NCBI GenBank assembly: GCA_030620005.1
Contig: JAUXAJ010000234.1
Span: 1 to 8,491 of the forward strand
Length of the DNA: 8,491 nt
Direction of reading: 5' to 3'
Source of the DNA: Promethearchaeota archaeon
GTDB lineage: Archaea > Asgardarchaeota > Lokiarchaeia > Sigynarchaeales > SOKP01
In this document: positions 1-6,883 of the stretch, piece by piece
How positions within the stretch are numbered: position 1 is the first letter of the stretch
Layout: the number at the start of each line of letters is the position of its first letter
The notes under the pieces: generated by a model
Database searches by the model: none
Told to the model about the DNA's origin: nothing
Seen by the model: only the letters and a program-made list of their open reading frames with translations
Made by a program: the position numbers and the translations under genes

Positions 1-839
1 TGAAATAATAATTCCGGAATTTCTTGGAAAAAGGAACCGTGGAAGAATTCACCGTTGAATACTCCCGATTGATCTGTTATTGTTTGAATTTTGGAATTAT
101 CTAATCCTATCCAATCGATATATCCGGAAGAAGTTGTTGGACACGTTCCAAGTAATCTTGTCCTTAAGGAACAGAATTCGATTCCAAATCCTTTTAATAT
201 TTGAGGTATTTGTGGATGCAGTGAGCATTCAGAAGCGTAATAGACGTTACAACTCAAACCCATTTCTTTTAATGCTTTTAGTCCGTATTCAAATTGTTTG
301 ATATTGGATTCTGCTCCTATAAGTAAATTATATGGTTGTGTATAAGTAGAATTAATGAGTTCAAAACGACCCTTCCGGAATAAATCAACGAATTCCAAAA
401 ATTCAGCAGGATATCGATTCTGCAACCATGACAAGCAGGAAATGGCAACTTCAATGCTATATGGCATGTTAGTTTCAAGAGCGAGCTTCATTTTATTAAT
501 AAGCTGATTTAAAGCGAAAGGAGGATAGTCAAGTTCGCAATATCCGATGTCGTTTATTATTATTCCTCCGTGCCCGCCATGAATATAAAAAACCTGTGGC
601 AAAATTTCTTGATTTACTTTTCTTCTTAATTTCTTCAAAATCTGAAGGAAATTTTTAAAAGCTAATTGATTATTTTCTTTGAAAGATTCCTTTAATCGTT
701 CCGTTTTGCTCCTAAGGTTTTTTAAATTTATTTTTCGCGCAATAATGGGATTTTTATTTAAAAATAAAGTTACCAAATCAATAATTCTTTCCAATGCTTT
801 TACATCATCGAGAGATAATTTTCTGTTTTTATCATTCAC
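1..839 (-). CDS. GH38-like (alpha-mannosidase-type) glycoside hydrolase, N-terminal part, cut by window edge
   Basis: This open frame reads for 279 codons from a GTG at 839 and leaves the window at position 1, so the C-terminus is missing. After a charged helical N-terminus (about residues 1-78) it looks like the N-terminal barrel domain of GH38-type enzymes. There is a beta strand VFYIHGG (83-89) and a GRFEL segment (157-161). The ASECSLHPQIPQIL motif (202-215) is followed by GIEF and the strand IDWIGLDNSKI (241-251). In classical GH38 mannosidases the motif region reads like PDxFGxxxQLPQIL with an Asp nucleophile. Here the aligned Asp is replaced and a Glu (204) sits one position later, so substrate and mechanism are uncertain. 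The start is ambiguous. The frame is open back to a TAA at 861-863, no ATG is available, and the first five codons lie inside a 90-bp direct repeat. No signal peptide is seen. The fold family is fairly sure; the substrate is unknown. Confidence 0.72.
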   Translation of the reverse strand, partial: MNDKNRKLSLDDVKALERIIDLVTLFLNKNPIIARKINLKNLRSKTERLKESFKENNQLAFKNFLQILKKLRRKVNQEILPQVFYIHGGHGGIIINDIGYCELDYPPFALNQLINKMKLALETNMPYSIEVAISCLSWLQNRYPAEFLEFVDLFRKGRFELINSTYTQPYNLLIGAESNIKQFEYGLKALKEMGLSCNVYYASECSLHPQIPQILKGFGIEFCSLRTRLLGTCPTTSSGYIDWIGLDNSKIQTITDQSGVFNGEFFHGSFFQEIPELLF

Positions 840-913
840 TTTTAAAAGCTCTTTAACAAATTAATTCATTTTCAATGATTATTTCTAATCGTCATCATCA
901 TCGTCGAACCTAA
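824..913. repeat. 90-bp direct repeat, copy A (orphan Asp-tail gene end plus spacer)
   Basis: This block matches 7109-7199 in the same orientation with one 1-bp indel (a T missing after 880) and two substitutions, about 97% identity. Read on the minus strand it encodes the end of an Asp-tail frame (F followed by six D and TAG), a short spacer, ATG AAT TAA, and then the open frame that becomes the GH38-like gene. To the right of 913 nothing resembles the body of the Asp-tail gene, so the gene end here is an orphan. Copy B is attached to an intact gene. Copy A is therefore probably the derived copy, or one border of an inserted segment. Confidence 0.88.
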
Positions 914-1003
914 TTTAATTTAATTTAACTTAAAATTGTGTTTTTGTTCATGCCTAAAAGAATCTATTGACTCGGAAATAATAAATTAATGACGTCCTTA
1001 AGA

Positions 1004-3067
1004 TTACAGAGATTCTAAGAATCTATAGGCTATGTATAAAAACGAATCGTTAACATTTTCTCCAGTTTTTGCGGAGGTAAGGATATAATGGAATCCATAT
1101 TTTTCAGCAACGCTTTTTATATCTTCTTCGCTAAGTACGATATTATCCACCAAATCTGATTTATTACCAACTAATATGAAGATGATGTCATCTGGAATGT
1201 GTTGTTTCATATCATTATACCACATGTCGACACTTTTTAAAGTTTCTGGTCGAGTCCTGTCTAAAACGATTAACGCTGAATCCGCACCTTCGTAAAATCG
1301 CGTTCTATAGGGTGCCATTTGAGTTATTTGACCACCAATATCCCATAAGACAAATGTTATCTTTGTATCATCGTTAATATCAATTATTTTTCGTGAAATA
1401 TCCACACCTATCGTAGATTGATAACTTTCGGCGAAGGAACTCCATACGAATCGCTTAATCAGGGAAGTCTTTCCAACTTGATAATTCCCGGTCATTATAA
1501 TTTTTACAGAAAAATTTCCCGAAGGAAGTATTCCACCTTTCGTCTTCGAGATCGCTTTAATCACCTGTGGAATTTCAGTCGATACATTTTCGTTCCCTTC
1601 TAATATTAACTCAATCTTGGAAGCAATATGTTCTGAATATACTCTTAATTCGATGTCAGAAGTTAACTGTTCTGCCAAAGTTGTTAAAATAGAGATAGGC
1701 CCCATTGAACAGTAGGTGAACTTTTTATCGCTTATCATTGAACTATTGAAACAAGTTCTTCCTTCACCAAATTCACTTTTAATTCTGTCCATATAACTAT
1801 CGACCATGGTTGCCATCGCTCCTATAATAATTTCGCTTTCAGACTCTTTTTTACTTTCAGACGTTATAATAAACCCATCTCGGTCGCAAACAGTAATTGC
1901 AATAATCCCTTTAACATCGTCGTTGTAATTTCTTAAAAGAGTTTTTATATTTTTTTTTTTTAGCGATATTTTTTGGGATTCAAGTTGTTGAACTACTGTG
2001 GAAATGATTTCCTCGTCTGGAGCTACTTCTTTTTTTAATATTTTGTCGATTTTTTGTTTCATATCTGTAAATTTTTTTCTGAACTCCTCGTCTTCGAGTT
2101 CTTTGCTTAAATCTATAATTCTTTCTACAATTGATAAAGCACTTTCAAATCTTTTTTCTTTAATAACATATCCTAAATCATTTATCCACTTGTCTCTTTC
2201 TTTTAAAGACTCTAATTTACGAGCAACTTCTTGGTTAATGTTTAAGATATTCATGATAATTTCAAGTATTCTTTCTTTATTATTAGGATCTTTTGCCACA
2301 ATCGAATATGTTTTTAATCCTAAAATTTTTTCAATTTGTTCTGGTTCTATTGCGTTAAATCGGTCTTGTTTATTGGCAATTACAGCGATAGGAGCATGTG
2401 GCGCGTTATTGCTTATAATTTCTAAAAAGGATTTACTTTTTTCTACATTCTCTAATGTAGAATCCGTAACCAAAAGAACCGCGTCGCTTCCTTTAACAAA
2501 TTCGCTCCATAAAAAATTGAACTGTTCTCTTGAAGTAAAATCCCACGCTTGAAAATAATATGACCCGATTTTTATTGTTACTATATCTTTCGTCATCGAA
2601 GGTTCGTGCTTTATCGGAATGACTTCATTTTTGATTAGTTCGGTAATTGTTGTTTTTCCTACTCCTAGAAATCCTACTAAAGATATTTTTGGTTTTAACA
2701 TTTTTTGAATTGAAAAAATTGTCGGATTGAATTTCTCGAAATGTTCAGCGCTTAATTCCTTGTTAATAACGTTCTCAAACAATTTCAAAAATTGATCTTT
2801 ACATTTGATAATCTCTTTTTTTATCTTACTTAAATCGTCTGACAAGTCAGTTATGAATAAAAATATTAATTTTAAATCTGATTCACTCAAGTATGAAACT
2901 CTATAATTATAATACTCTTGATATTGAACCTTATCAGTCTTTTTTGAGAAATCTTCCTCATTTAAAGTGTCTATTAAGTTATCGAGAATTTCTACTGGTA
3001 GAACCTTGCTAAAGTCTTTATAGTAGATAAGATCTTTATCCTTACAAATATAAATTTGTCTTAAAAT
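1004..3067 (-). CDS. Longin / Arf-like GTPase / roadblock / Rab-like GTPase fusion protein
   Basis: Numbering is from an ATT start at 3065-3067 (687 residues). Residues 1-105 alternate strands and helices in longin-like order: RQIYICKD, DLIYYKDF, a helix, YRVSY, LKLIFLFITDLS, then a long helix. Residues 127-275 form an Arf-like GTPase with P-loop GFLGVGKT (132-139), switch Thr159, altered G3 WDFTSR (175-180) and NKQD (232-235). A charged helical linker (about 280-370) follows. Residues about 375-489 look like a roadblock/LC7 domain (GIIAITVCDRDGFIITSES and a later FTYCSMGPISILTT strand pair). Residues 521-687 are a Rab-like GTPase with GNYQVGKT (527-534), STIG with Thr552, WDIGGQ (575-580), NKSD (635-638) and TSAK (664-667). 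An in-frame TTG at 2888-2890 would give 628 residues but would cut the longin-like domain in half. No membrane segment or lipidation cysteine is seen at the C-terminus. Likely a cytosolic or peripheral-membrane switch protein of Asgard type; partner and process unknown. Confidence 0.88.
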   Translation of the reverse strand: MLRQIYICKDKDLIYYKDFSKVLPVEILDNLIDTLNEEDFSKKTDKVQYQEYYNYRVSYLSESDLKLIFLFITDLSDDLSKIKKEIIKCKDQFLKLFENVINKELSAEHFEKFNPTIFSIQKMLKPKISLVGFLGVGKTTITELIKNEVIPIKHEPSMTKDIVTIKIGSYYFQAWDFTSREQFNFLWSEFVKGSDAVLLVTDSTLENVEKSKSFLEIISNNAPHAPIAVIANKQDRFNAIEPEQIEKILGLKTYSIVAKDPNNKERILEIIMNILNINQEVARKLESLKERDKWINDLGYVIKEKRFESALSIVERIIDLSKELEDEEFRKKFTDMKQKIDKILKKEVAPDEEIISTVVQQLESQKISLKKKNIKTLLRNYNDDVKGIIAITVCDRDGFIITSESKKESESEIIIGAMATMVDSYMDRIKSEFGEGRTCFNSSMISDKKFTYCSMGPISILTTLAEQLTSDIELRVYSEHIASKIELILEGNENVSTEIPQVIKAISKTKGGILPSGNFSVKIIMTGNYQVGKTSLIKRFVWSSFAESYQSTIGVDISRKIIDINDDTKITFVLWDIGGQITQMAPYRTRFYEGADSALIVLDRTRPETLKSVDMWYNDMKQHIPDDIIFILVGNKSDLVDNIVLSEEDIKSVAEKYGFHYILTSAKTGENVNDSFLYIAYRFLESL

Positions 3068-3073
3068 AAGGTT

Positions 3074-3078
3074 TCACC
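3074..3078 (-). promoter_or_regulatory. Shine-Dalgarno site deciding the ATT start of the fusion GTPase
   Basis: On the minus strand GGTGA lies at 3078-3074, six bases before the ATT at 3067-3065. It matches the archaeal anti-Shine-Dalgarno core. No comparably placed site precedes the TTG at 2890. The only ATG nearby (3080-3078) is in another frame and stops after twelve codons. Confidence 0.6.
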
Positions 3079-3170
3079 ATTTTATTGTTACAAAATTTTT
3101 GGGTTTATTTTTCAATATGTTTCTTATTAATTACTTTATATTTAGATTATTATATATTTTTATTTTATCC

Positions 3171-3225
3171 AAACTTTGGAAAAAATTTTAGAAAAGAGAA
3201 ACTTTGGAAAAACTTTAGAAAAGAG
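3171..3225. repeat. Tandem 28/27-bp direct repeat in the leader of the winged-helix gene
   Basis: Two adjacent units begin at 3171 and 3199, each starting AAACTTTGG and ending AGAAAAGAG. They differ by one inserted base and are otherwise almost identical. The second unit ends 24 bp before the proposed TTG start. This could be a slipped-strand duplication or a doubled regulator-binding site. In the open plus frame it would translate to two near-identical NFRKEK units, but the length difference between units (28 vs 27) argues that it is not under reading-frame constraint. Confidence 0.8.
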
Positions 3226-3249
3226 AAAGGCTATTATCTCGTCTTAATA

Positions 3250-4143
3250 TTGAACATTGAAGACGATGCCGACGAGTACGAGAGCGGTATGGCAGACATT
3301 TTAAGAGTCATCCTTCAGAATTTAGAAGACGATTCTTACATTCAAATGATCCCCTCCTTATTCAGTCGATTAGCGGTATATCCCTCGCTTAATAACGAAC
3401 AGCACCTCGCAATCACGTACCAAGACGATGTTAAAAGGATGATTCTGAATTCATTAAGGGACGAAGGAGCCATAAGCAAATCAGAGTTGATGGTCTGGCT
3501 TAAGGATACGTACCAAGAAGGATTTTTTGATTTGGAGGATGTTCTAACCGACCTCATAAAAAAAGGAATCATCAAGCAAACGTCTATAAAGGGTATGATT
3601 TCGGAACTGAACTTTCTTGTCAGTGATTTAATAATGTTGAGAGTCCCTCCGATGCAATTAGTAGAAAATATCGAAAAAAGTGGATTGCCCGCGCCATTCG
3701 TGGAGAATTATCTCCACGAAGTCAAGGAATTTTTCAAGGGCTATCGACCCACTGAAGCGGATAACGTGAAAATGGTCGACGCGTTAATTAACACGCAGGT
3801 CTATCAAACACTTCGGCTATTAAGAACTGCGATCGTTACCGAAAGCGATCTGGCGAAACTCAAGCAAAAAGGCGTGGACAACATAAGTAGCGCGTTAAAA
3901 TCGCTCTGGGAGCCTGGTATGATAAAGATCTTTAAAGATAAAGGCGGTATCGAATATTTTGCGCTCATTTCAGATTTTTACATTGAAATGGTCTTTCCAA
4001 AATATCTATTGGGAATAATTAAAAACGCGTACGAGCAAAAGTCTAAAGGCAACAGCACGCTCATCGAGTATTTAAATGTGCTTGAAGAAACTTATCTTGC
4101 GCTCAAGTCAGGAGGAAAGCTTAAAGAAAAGCAAGTTGACTGA
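3250..4143 (+). CDS. Protein with two winged-helix-like segments, function unknown
   Basis: I do not recognise a named family. From the TTG at 3250 it is 297 residues; an ATG at 3289 would give 284. I prefer 3250 because the acidic stretch EDDADEYESG before the ATG already shows the GC-richer codon use of the gene body. The upstream AT-rich open frame back to 3085 does not. No convincing ribosome site marks either start. Residues about 59-115 (DDVKRMILNSLR, ISKSELMVWL, VLTDLIKKGIIKQ) and about 183-243 (VYQTLRLLRT, VTESDLAKLKQKG, ISSALKSLWEPGMIKIF, then a GIEYFALIS wing-like strand) each fit helix-helix-helix-wing order. There is no membrane segment and no metal site. The gene uses more G and C at third positions than its neighbours, suggesting high expression or different ancestry. 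It is divergent from the fusion GTPase and ends in a T12 terminator. Nucleic-acid binding is plausible, as is a protein-protein scaffold role such as eukaryotic tandem winged-helix subunits have. Confidence 0.8.
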   Translation: MNIEDDADEYESGMADILRVILQNLEDDSYIQMIPSLFSRLAVYPSLNNEQHLAITYQDDVKRMILNSLRDEGAISKSELMVWLKDTYQEGFFDLEDVLTDLIKKGIIKQTSIKGMISELNFLVSDLIMLRVPPMQLVENIEKSGLPAPFVENYLHEVKEFFKGYRPTEADNVKMVDALINTQVYQTLRLLRTAIVTESDLAKLKQKGVDNISSALKSLWEPGMIKIFKDKGGIEYFALISDFYIEMVFPKYLLGIIKNAYEQKSKGNSTLIEYLNVLEETYLALKSGGKLKEKQVD

Positions 4144-4165
4144 TTAAACATTTAATATTTTAATC

Positions 4166-4177
4166 TTTTTTTTTTTT
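4166..4177 (+). terminator. Poly-T terminator after the winged-helix gene
   Basis: A run of twelve T residues lies 23 bp after the stop codon, without a strong hairpin before it. This is the usual form of intrinsic termination in archaea. Confidence 0.6.
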
Positions 4178-4304
4178 CATTATCTATATATATACTATTT
4201 TTCAATCTGTTAACTTTTAATTTTAAGCTCTAAAACAAGAACAGAAAAATAAGACTTGGAGCAAAGAGAATTAGGAGATATAATTTGCTAATAGATTACA
4301 AAAT

Positions 4305-5288
4305 TTACCATAAAATTTGTTGGTAACCACAATTTTTACATTCTATAGACACCCCTTTTTCAGGAAAATGAGGAAGCGTCGTCCCACATGATCTGCATTC
4401 AAGATTAAGGATTTGATTGACATTTTCAACTAAACCTAAATCTAATGCGCTTTCTTTAAGTTTTACAAAAAAATAAGTTAGTATTGGAATTAAAATTCCC
4501 TGATCTTGAGAAAAAACGAGAAATTCAATTTTATTGGACATAATTTCTCCAATTAGCAAAACATCCGATTTAGTTTCTGATTCAGTTCCAAAAAACCATC
4601 CGATTCTTTTAGAATCATCTTTAGCAATCAGTGTAAATCCGGAATATTTGATTATTCTCATTAAATGATCGAAAAATGAATTTATATCTTTTTTACTTTC
4701 TGTACCAATCCCATAGCTTCTAATCGCTTTTTTAATACCATCTGATTCAGTGAATTCTTTAATATCACTATTTGAAATTGTTTTTTCTTCAAAACTTACA
4801 GATTTTATTTTTATTTCTTTTGGGAGTGACGTTAAGATCCTAGCAATATCCTTGTTATTAACATAGGAAGCGTGAGTACTAATTATACCTTTAATATTTA
4901 GACCATCAGGATAAATATAAGTGTTAAATTGTTTACTAGTGTTATCTGGTAATTGATCTAGTACCAGCTCGAAAAAATTAGTGTATTTATATTCAACTTT
5001 GGTACTCATCACGGCGTGTGGAGAGGATCTGAATAATTTTAAAAATTTTGGAAATCCTATTTTAATTTTAATGTGTGTAATTGGAACAGAACTCTGATTT
5101 GCAAATAAAACAGCATAACGATAATAACCACCATATTGTTTTAATTCAGTTGCCAGAATAATACGATTTTTTTGGTCAACTTCTCCCCTAGATATTATTT
5201 TATTCAGTTTATTTTGTTCTTCCATCTTCTTGAATAACACCTTATTATGAATCCGATTTGAATTTGAATTCTCCTTTTCAGATGGCAT
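4305..5288 (-). CDS. Beta-rich protein with C-terminal zinc ribbon, function unknown
   Basis: From ATG at 5288 this is 327 residues; a TTG at 5303 would add five. Numbering here is from the TTG form. The N-terminus (1-45) is polar and lysine-rich. Residues about 47-170 look like an immunoglobulin-like beta sandwich (YRYAVLFANQSS, ITHIKIKIGFPKFLKLF, FELVLDQLPDNTSKQFNTYI, NIKGIISTHASYVN). A mixed alpha/beta segment (205-300) follows, with strands GFTLIAKDD, RIGWFFGTES, DVLLIGEIMS and KIEFLVFSQD and a helix around 273-288. The C-terminus carries C303xxC306 and C322xxC325, a zinc ribbon. A beta sandwich followed by an alpha/beta platform is reminiscent of adaptor or coatomer appendage domains, but I see no diagnostic motif, so this is only a structural guess. 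There is no signal peptide or membrane helix. It is convergent with the winged-helix gene and is probably a single-gene unit. Confidence 0.8.
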   Translation of the reverse strand: MPSEKENSNSNRIHNKVLFKKMEEQNKLNKIISRGEVDQKNRIILATELKQYGGYYRYAVLFANQSSVPITHIKIKIGFPKFLKLFRSSPHAVMSTKVEYKYTNFFELVLDQLPDNTSKQFNTYIYPDGLNIKGIISTHASYVNNKDIARILTSLPKEIKIKSVSFEEKTISNSDIKEFTESDGIKKAIRSYGIGTESKKDINSFFDHLMRIIKYSGFTLIAKDDSKRIGWFFGTESETKSDVLLIGEIMSNKIEFLVFSQDQGILIPILTYFFVKLKESALDLGLVENVNQILNLECRSCGTTLPHFPEKGVSIECKNCGYQQILW

Positions 5289-5320
5289 GTATTTTTTCTT
5301 CAATAAAGATTAGGTATTAA

Positions 5321-5340
5321 AAACATTTATAATATATATA
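5321..5340 (-). promoter_or_regulatory. Candidate TATA box for the zinc-ribbon gene
   Basis: On the minus strand the sequence TATATATATTATAAATG lies about 28 bp before the TTG at 5303 and about 43 bp before the ATG at 5288. An archaeal TATA box acts about 25 bp before transcription starts, which would leave an almost leaderless message with TTG or an approximately 18-base leader with ATG. No strong ribosome site is visible. Confidence 0.4.
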
Positions 5341-5343
5341 CCT

Positions 5344-6791
5344 GTACTTGATTCAACCGACAAAAATCAATTCATTATTTTCTTCTTTTATTGCGCTAAA
5401 TTAAAATAGGAGAAAGAAGATAATTATATTTATAACTAAAAAAAATAACCATTTTCAGAAAAATCCATTTTCTTCTTTTTCCCAATTAAATATTGACTCG
5501 AAGTTATATAAAAACCTTTTGAATACTATTATTAAGTCGTATTGCAAGCCGAGACGGGAACGCTATGACGGTCATTCAAGCGAGGCGTTCCCAATCGTGA
5601 CTCTGTTTAACGCAATAGTTGGAAATAGTCAGAGGACGGGAACGCAGATATTGAATCGAAAATTATCTATTCTCTTAAATGATAATCCATATCAATCCAC
5701 GAAAAACGGGCGTATTTTACCCCATCCTTCTCAGATGAGGGATTATGGTGCGGGATTCTCTATGGATGAAGCAGACTGAGCGTTATTAAACATTTCTAAG
5801 GAGATACTACCCTTGTTATTGAAGCTAAAAATGATTCCAAGGAAATTAAAGATAATTTTTGACTTTCATAAAGAACAATATTACGGAAAGAAGGATAATC
5901 CCCACGTGATCGGAATAAAAGCCGAAAAAGGAACGAAAAAAGCTCATTTTTGGCATACTTGTGCCATCATTCTAAAAGGGCGGGAATTGCGGATCGGAAG
6001 CGAAATGGGGAAAAGGGCGTTAAAGAAGGAATCTTCGTGCATAAAATGATTGAATTCCTCGAATCATTAGGATTTTCAATAGAATTAACAGTAATGGACA
6101 AGAAATACTATCAAAAATGGATTTTCAAGTATTTACATCGGAAATACATTACCTATATTGTTCCCGTTAGAGAATCTGAGAAATTAAAGGAAATGAAAGA
6201 AGCGGCATTGAAAGATCCGAAGGATCCAGTCCAAACCTACGGAATGAAAGATGGATACGTGAAAGAGAAGGGTTATCAACGCCTTGAATTTAAAGCGGCT
6301 TTTTATGGGAAGAAGAACATTAATTTGGGAAGATTAAGAGTTCAATACCTCAACGGAACCAGGAATTTAAAAGATATATTGGCAGATATTTTCGTATTGG
6401 CAACGAATGGCTTCATTCAATCGCCGAATGTAAAAAGGAAATACTAATTTTATAAAAAACGAAAAGAGTACGGAGGTCGCTGGCGGATAGAAATTTCTTA
6501 TCGAGAAGGCAATCCCTTCGTAATGTATTCGACCAGCGCCGACCCGAAAGTGAGAAACTTCTACTTCATTGTTAGCCTGTTGCTTTACAACTTTTGGATA
6601 ATTGCGAATTTATTTCTTCACAAAAAGAGGTATTGGTTAGCAAAAGAGCCAAAGGCGTATTTTAAAGAAGATTTCAAGATCGCCTTGTTGACAACATTAC
6701 AATATTTCATGAATACAGGCCCGCCCATCTCAAAGTTTTGTCGGATTAAAGGATTAATATATAAAAGATGTATTATTATTTAGTCAAGTAC
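5344..6791 (+). mobile_element. Decayed insertion sequence of ISH3/IS4 type (borders tentative)
   Basis: The element is defined by its transposase pseudogene. The proposed ends are GTACTTGATT at 5344 and its imperfect inverse ending at 6791 (TCAAGTAC at 6784-6791, directly after the transposase stop). The perfect core is only eight bases, with weaker matching beyond, so these terminal inverted repeats may be fortuitous. No clear target-site duplication was found. The coding part is visibly richer in G and C than the flanks, consistent with acquired DNA. An inverted repeat of ten bases (6800-6809 with 6857-6866) and a T8 run (6837-6844) lie just beyond the right end and may act as transcription stop. 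Confidence 0.5.
5519..6783 (+). pseudogene. DDE transposase (ISH3/IS4-like), broken by two stops and a frameshift
   Basis: The pieces reassemble into one transposase of about 420 codons. The first frame starts at a TTG at 5519. It hits an in-frame TGA at 5777-5779 and continues in the same frame through KIIFDFHKEQYYG (first catalytic Asp candidate, near 5860) and GTKKAHFWHTCAII. A frameshift near 6005-6025 is needed to reach VMDKKYY (second Asp, near 6095) and YIVPVRES. A TAA at 6445-6447 interrupts this frame. It is followed in frame by RWRIEISYREG, which carries the expected third acidic residue, and then by a hydrophobic C-terminal helix (FIVSLLLYNFWIIANLF). The order Asp, Asp, Glu with a YREG-type signature fits IS4-superfamily enzymes of archaea. 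With three lesions it cannot be active unless these are sequencing errors. TGA decoding as an amino acid is unlikely, since a frameshift and a TAA also occur. Confidence 0.85.
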
Positions 6792-6883
6792 TAATATACT
6801 ATTGAAAAAAATGTCTTATGATTTATTATTTACTACTTTTTTTTAATTCGATATAGTTTTTCAATAAATAGACAATAAATATT

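Larger units (their letters stand above)
3068..3249. promoter_or_regulatory. Divergent, AT-rich promoter region between GTPase and winged-helix genes
   Basis: About 180 bp separate the ATT start of the minus-strand GTPase from the first plausible start of the plus-strand winged-helix gene. The stretch is strongly AT-rich with several TATA-like runs (for example around 3135-3143 and 3149-3159) usable on either strand. A plus-strand frame is open through it from a TTG at 3085. Accepting that start would leave only 17 bp between two divergent genes, so the region is better read as non-coding promoter and leader. The assignment of individual boxes is uncertain. Confidence 0.45.

Noticed and set aside
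888..910. Repeated CAT/CGT triplets as a microsatellite or CRISPR-like unit.
   Set aside because: They are the reverse complement of Asp codons in the Asp-tail gene end; there is no spacer-repeat periodicity.
966..975. TATTGACTCG occurs here and again at 5491-5500.
   Set aside because: A shared ten-mer with no extended match is not strong evidence for a repeat or a common operator in 8.5 kb of AT-rich sequence.
1998..2552. 184-codon open frame on the plus strand inside the GTPase gene.
   Set aside because: It is antisense to well-conserved GTPase domains and its Ser/Leu/Ile-rich translation is what the reverse strand of a Lys/Glu/Asp-rich gene gives.
3085..3249. N-terminal extension of the winged-helix protein with a hydrophobic segment that looks like a membrane anchor (start TTG 3085).
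   Set aside because: It is AT-rich intergenic sequence whose translation is naturally Phe/Leu/Tyr-rich. It contains a tandem repeat of unequal unit length, and it would leave 17 bp between two divergent genes with no room for promoters.
3250..4143. Identification as an ESCRT-II subunit because of two winged-helix units.
   Set aside because: None of the sequence hallmarks of Vps25 or Vps22/36 could be seen; tandem winged helices alone are too common.
5777..5779. In-frame TGA in the transposase as a recoded codon (selenocysteine or similar).
   Set aside because: The same gene also carries a frameshift and a TAA, so ordinary decay explains it; no recoding structure is evident.
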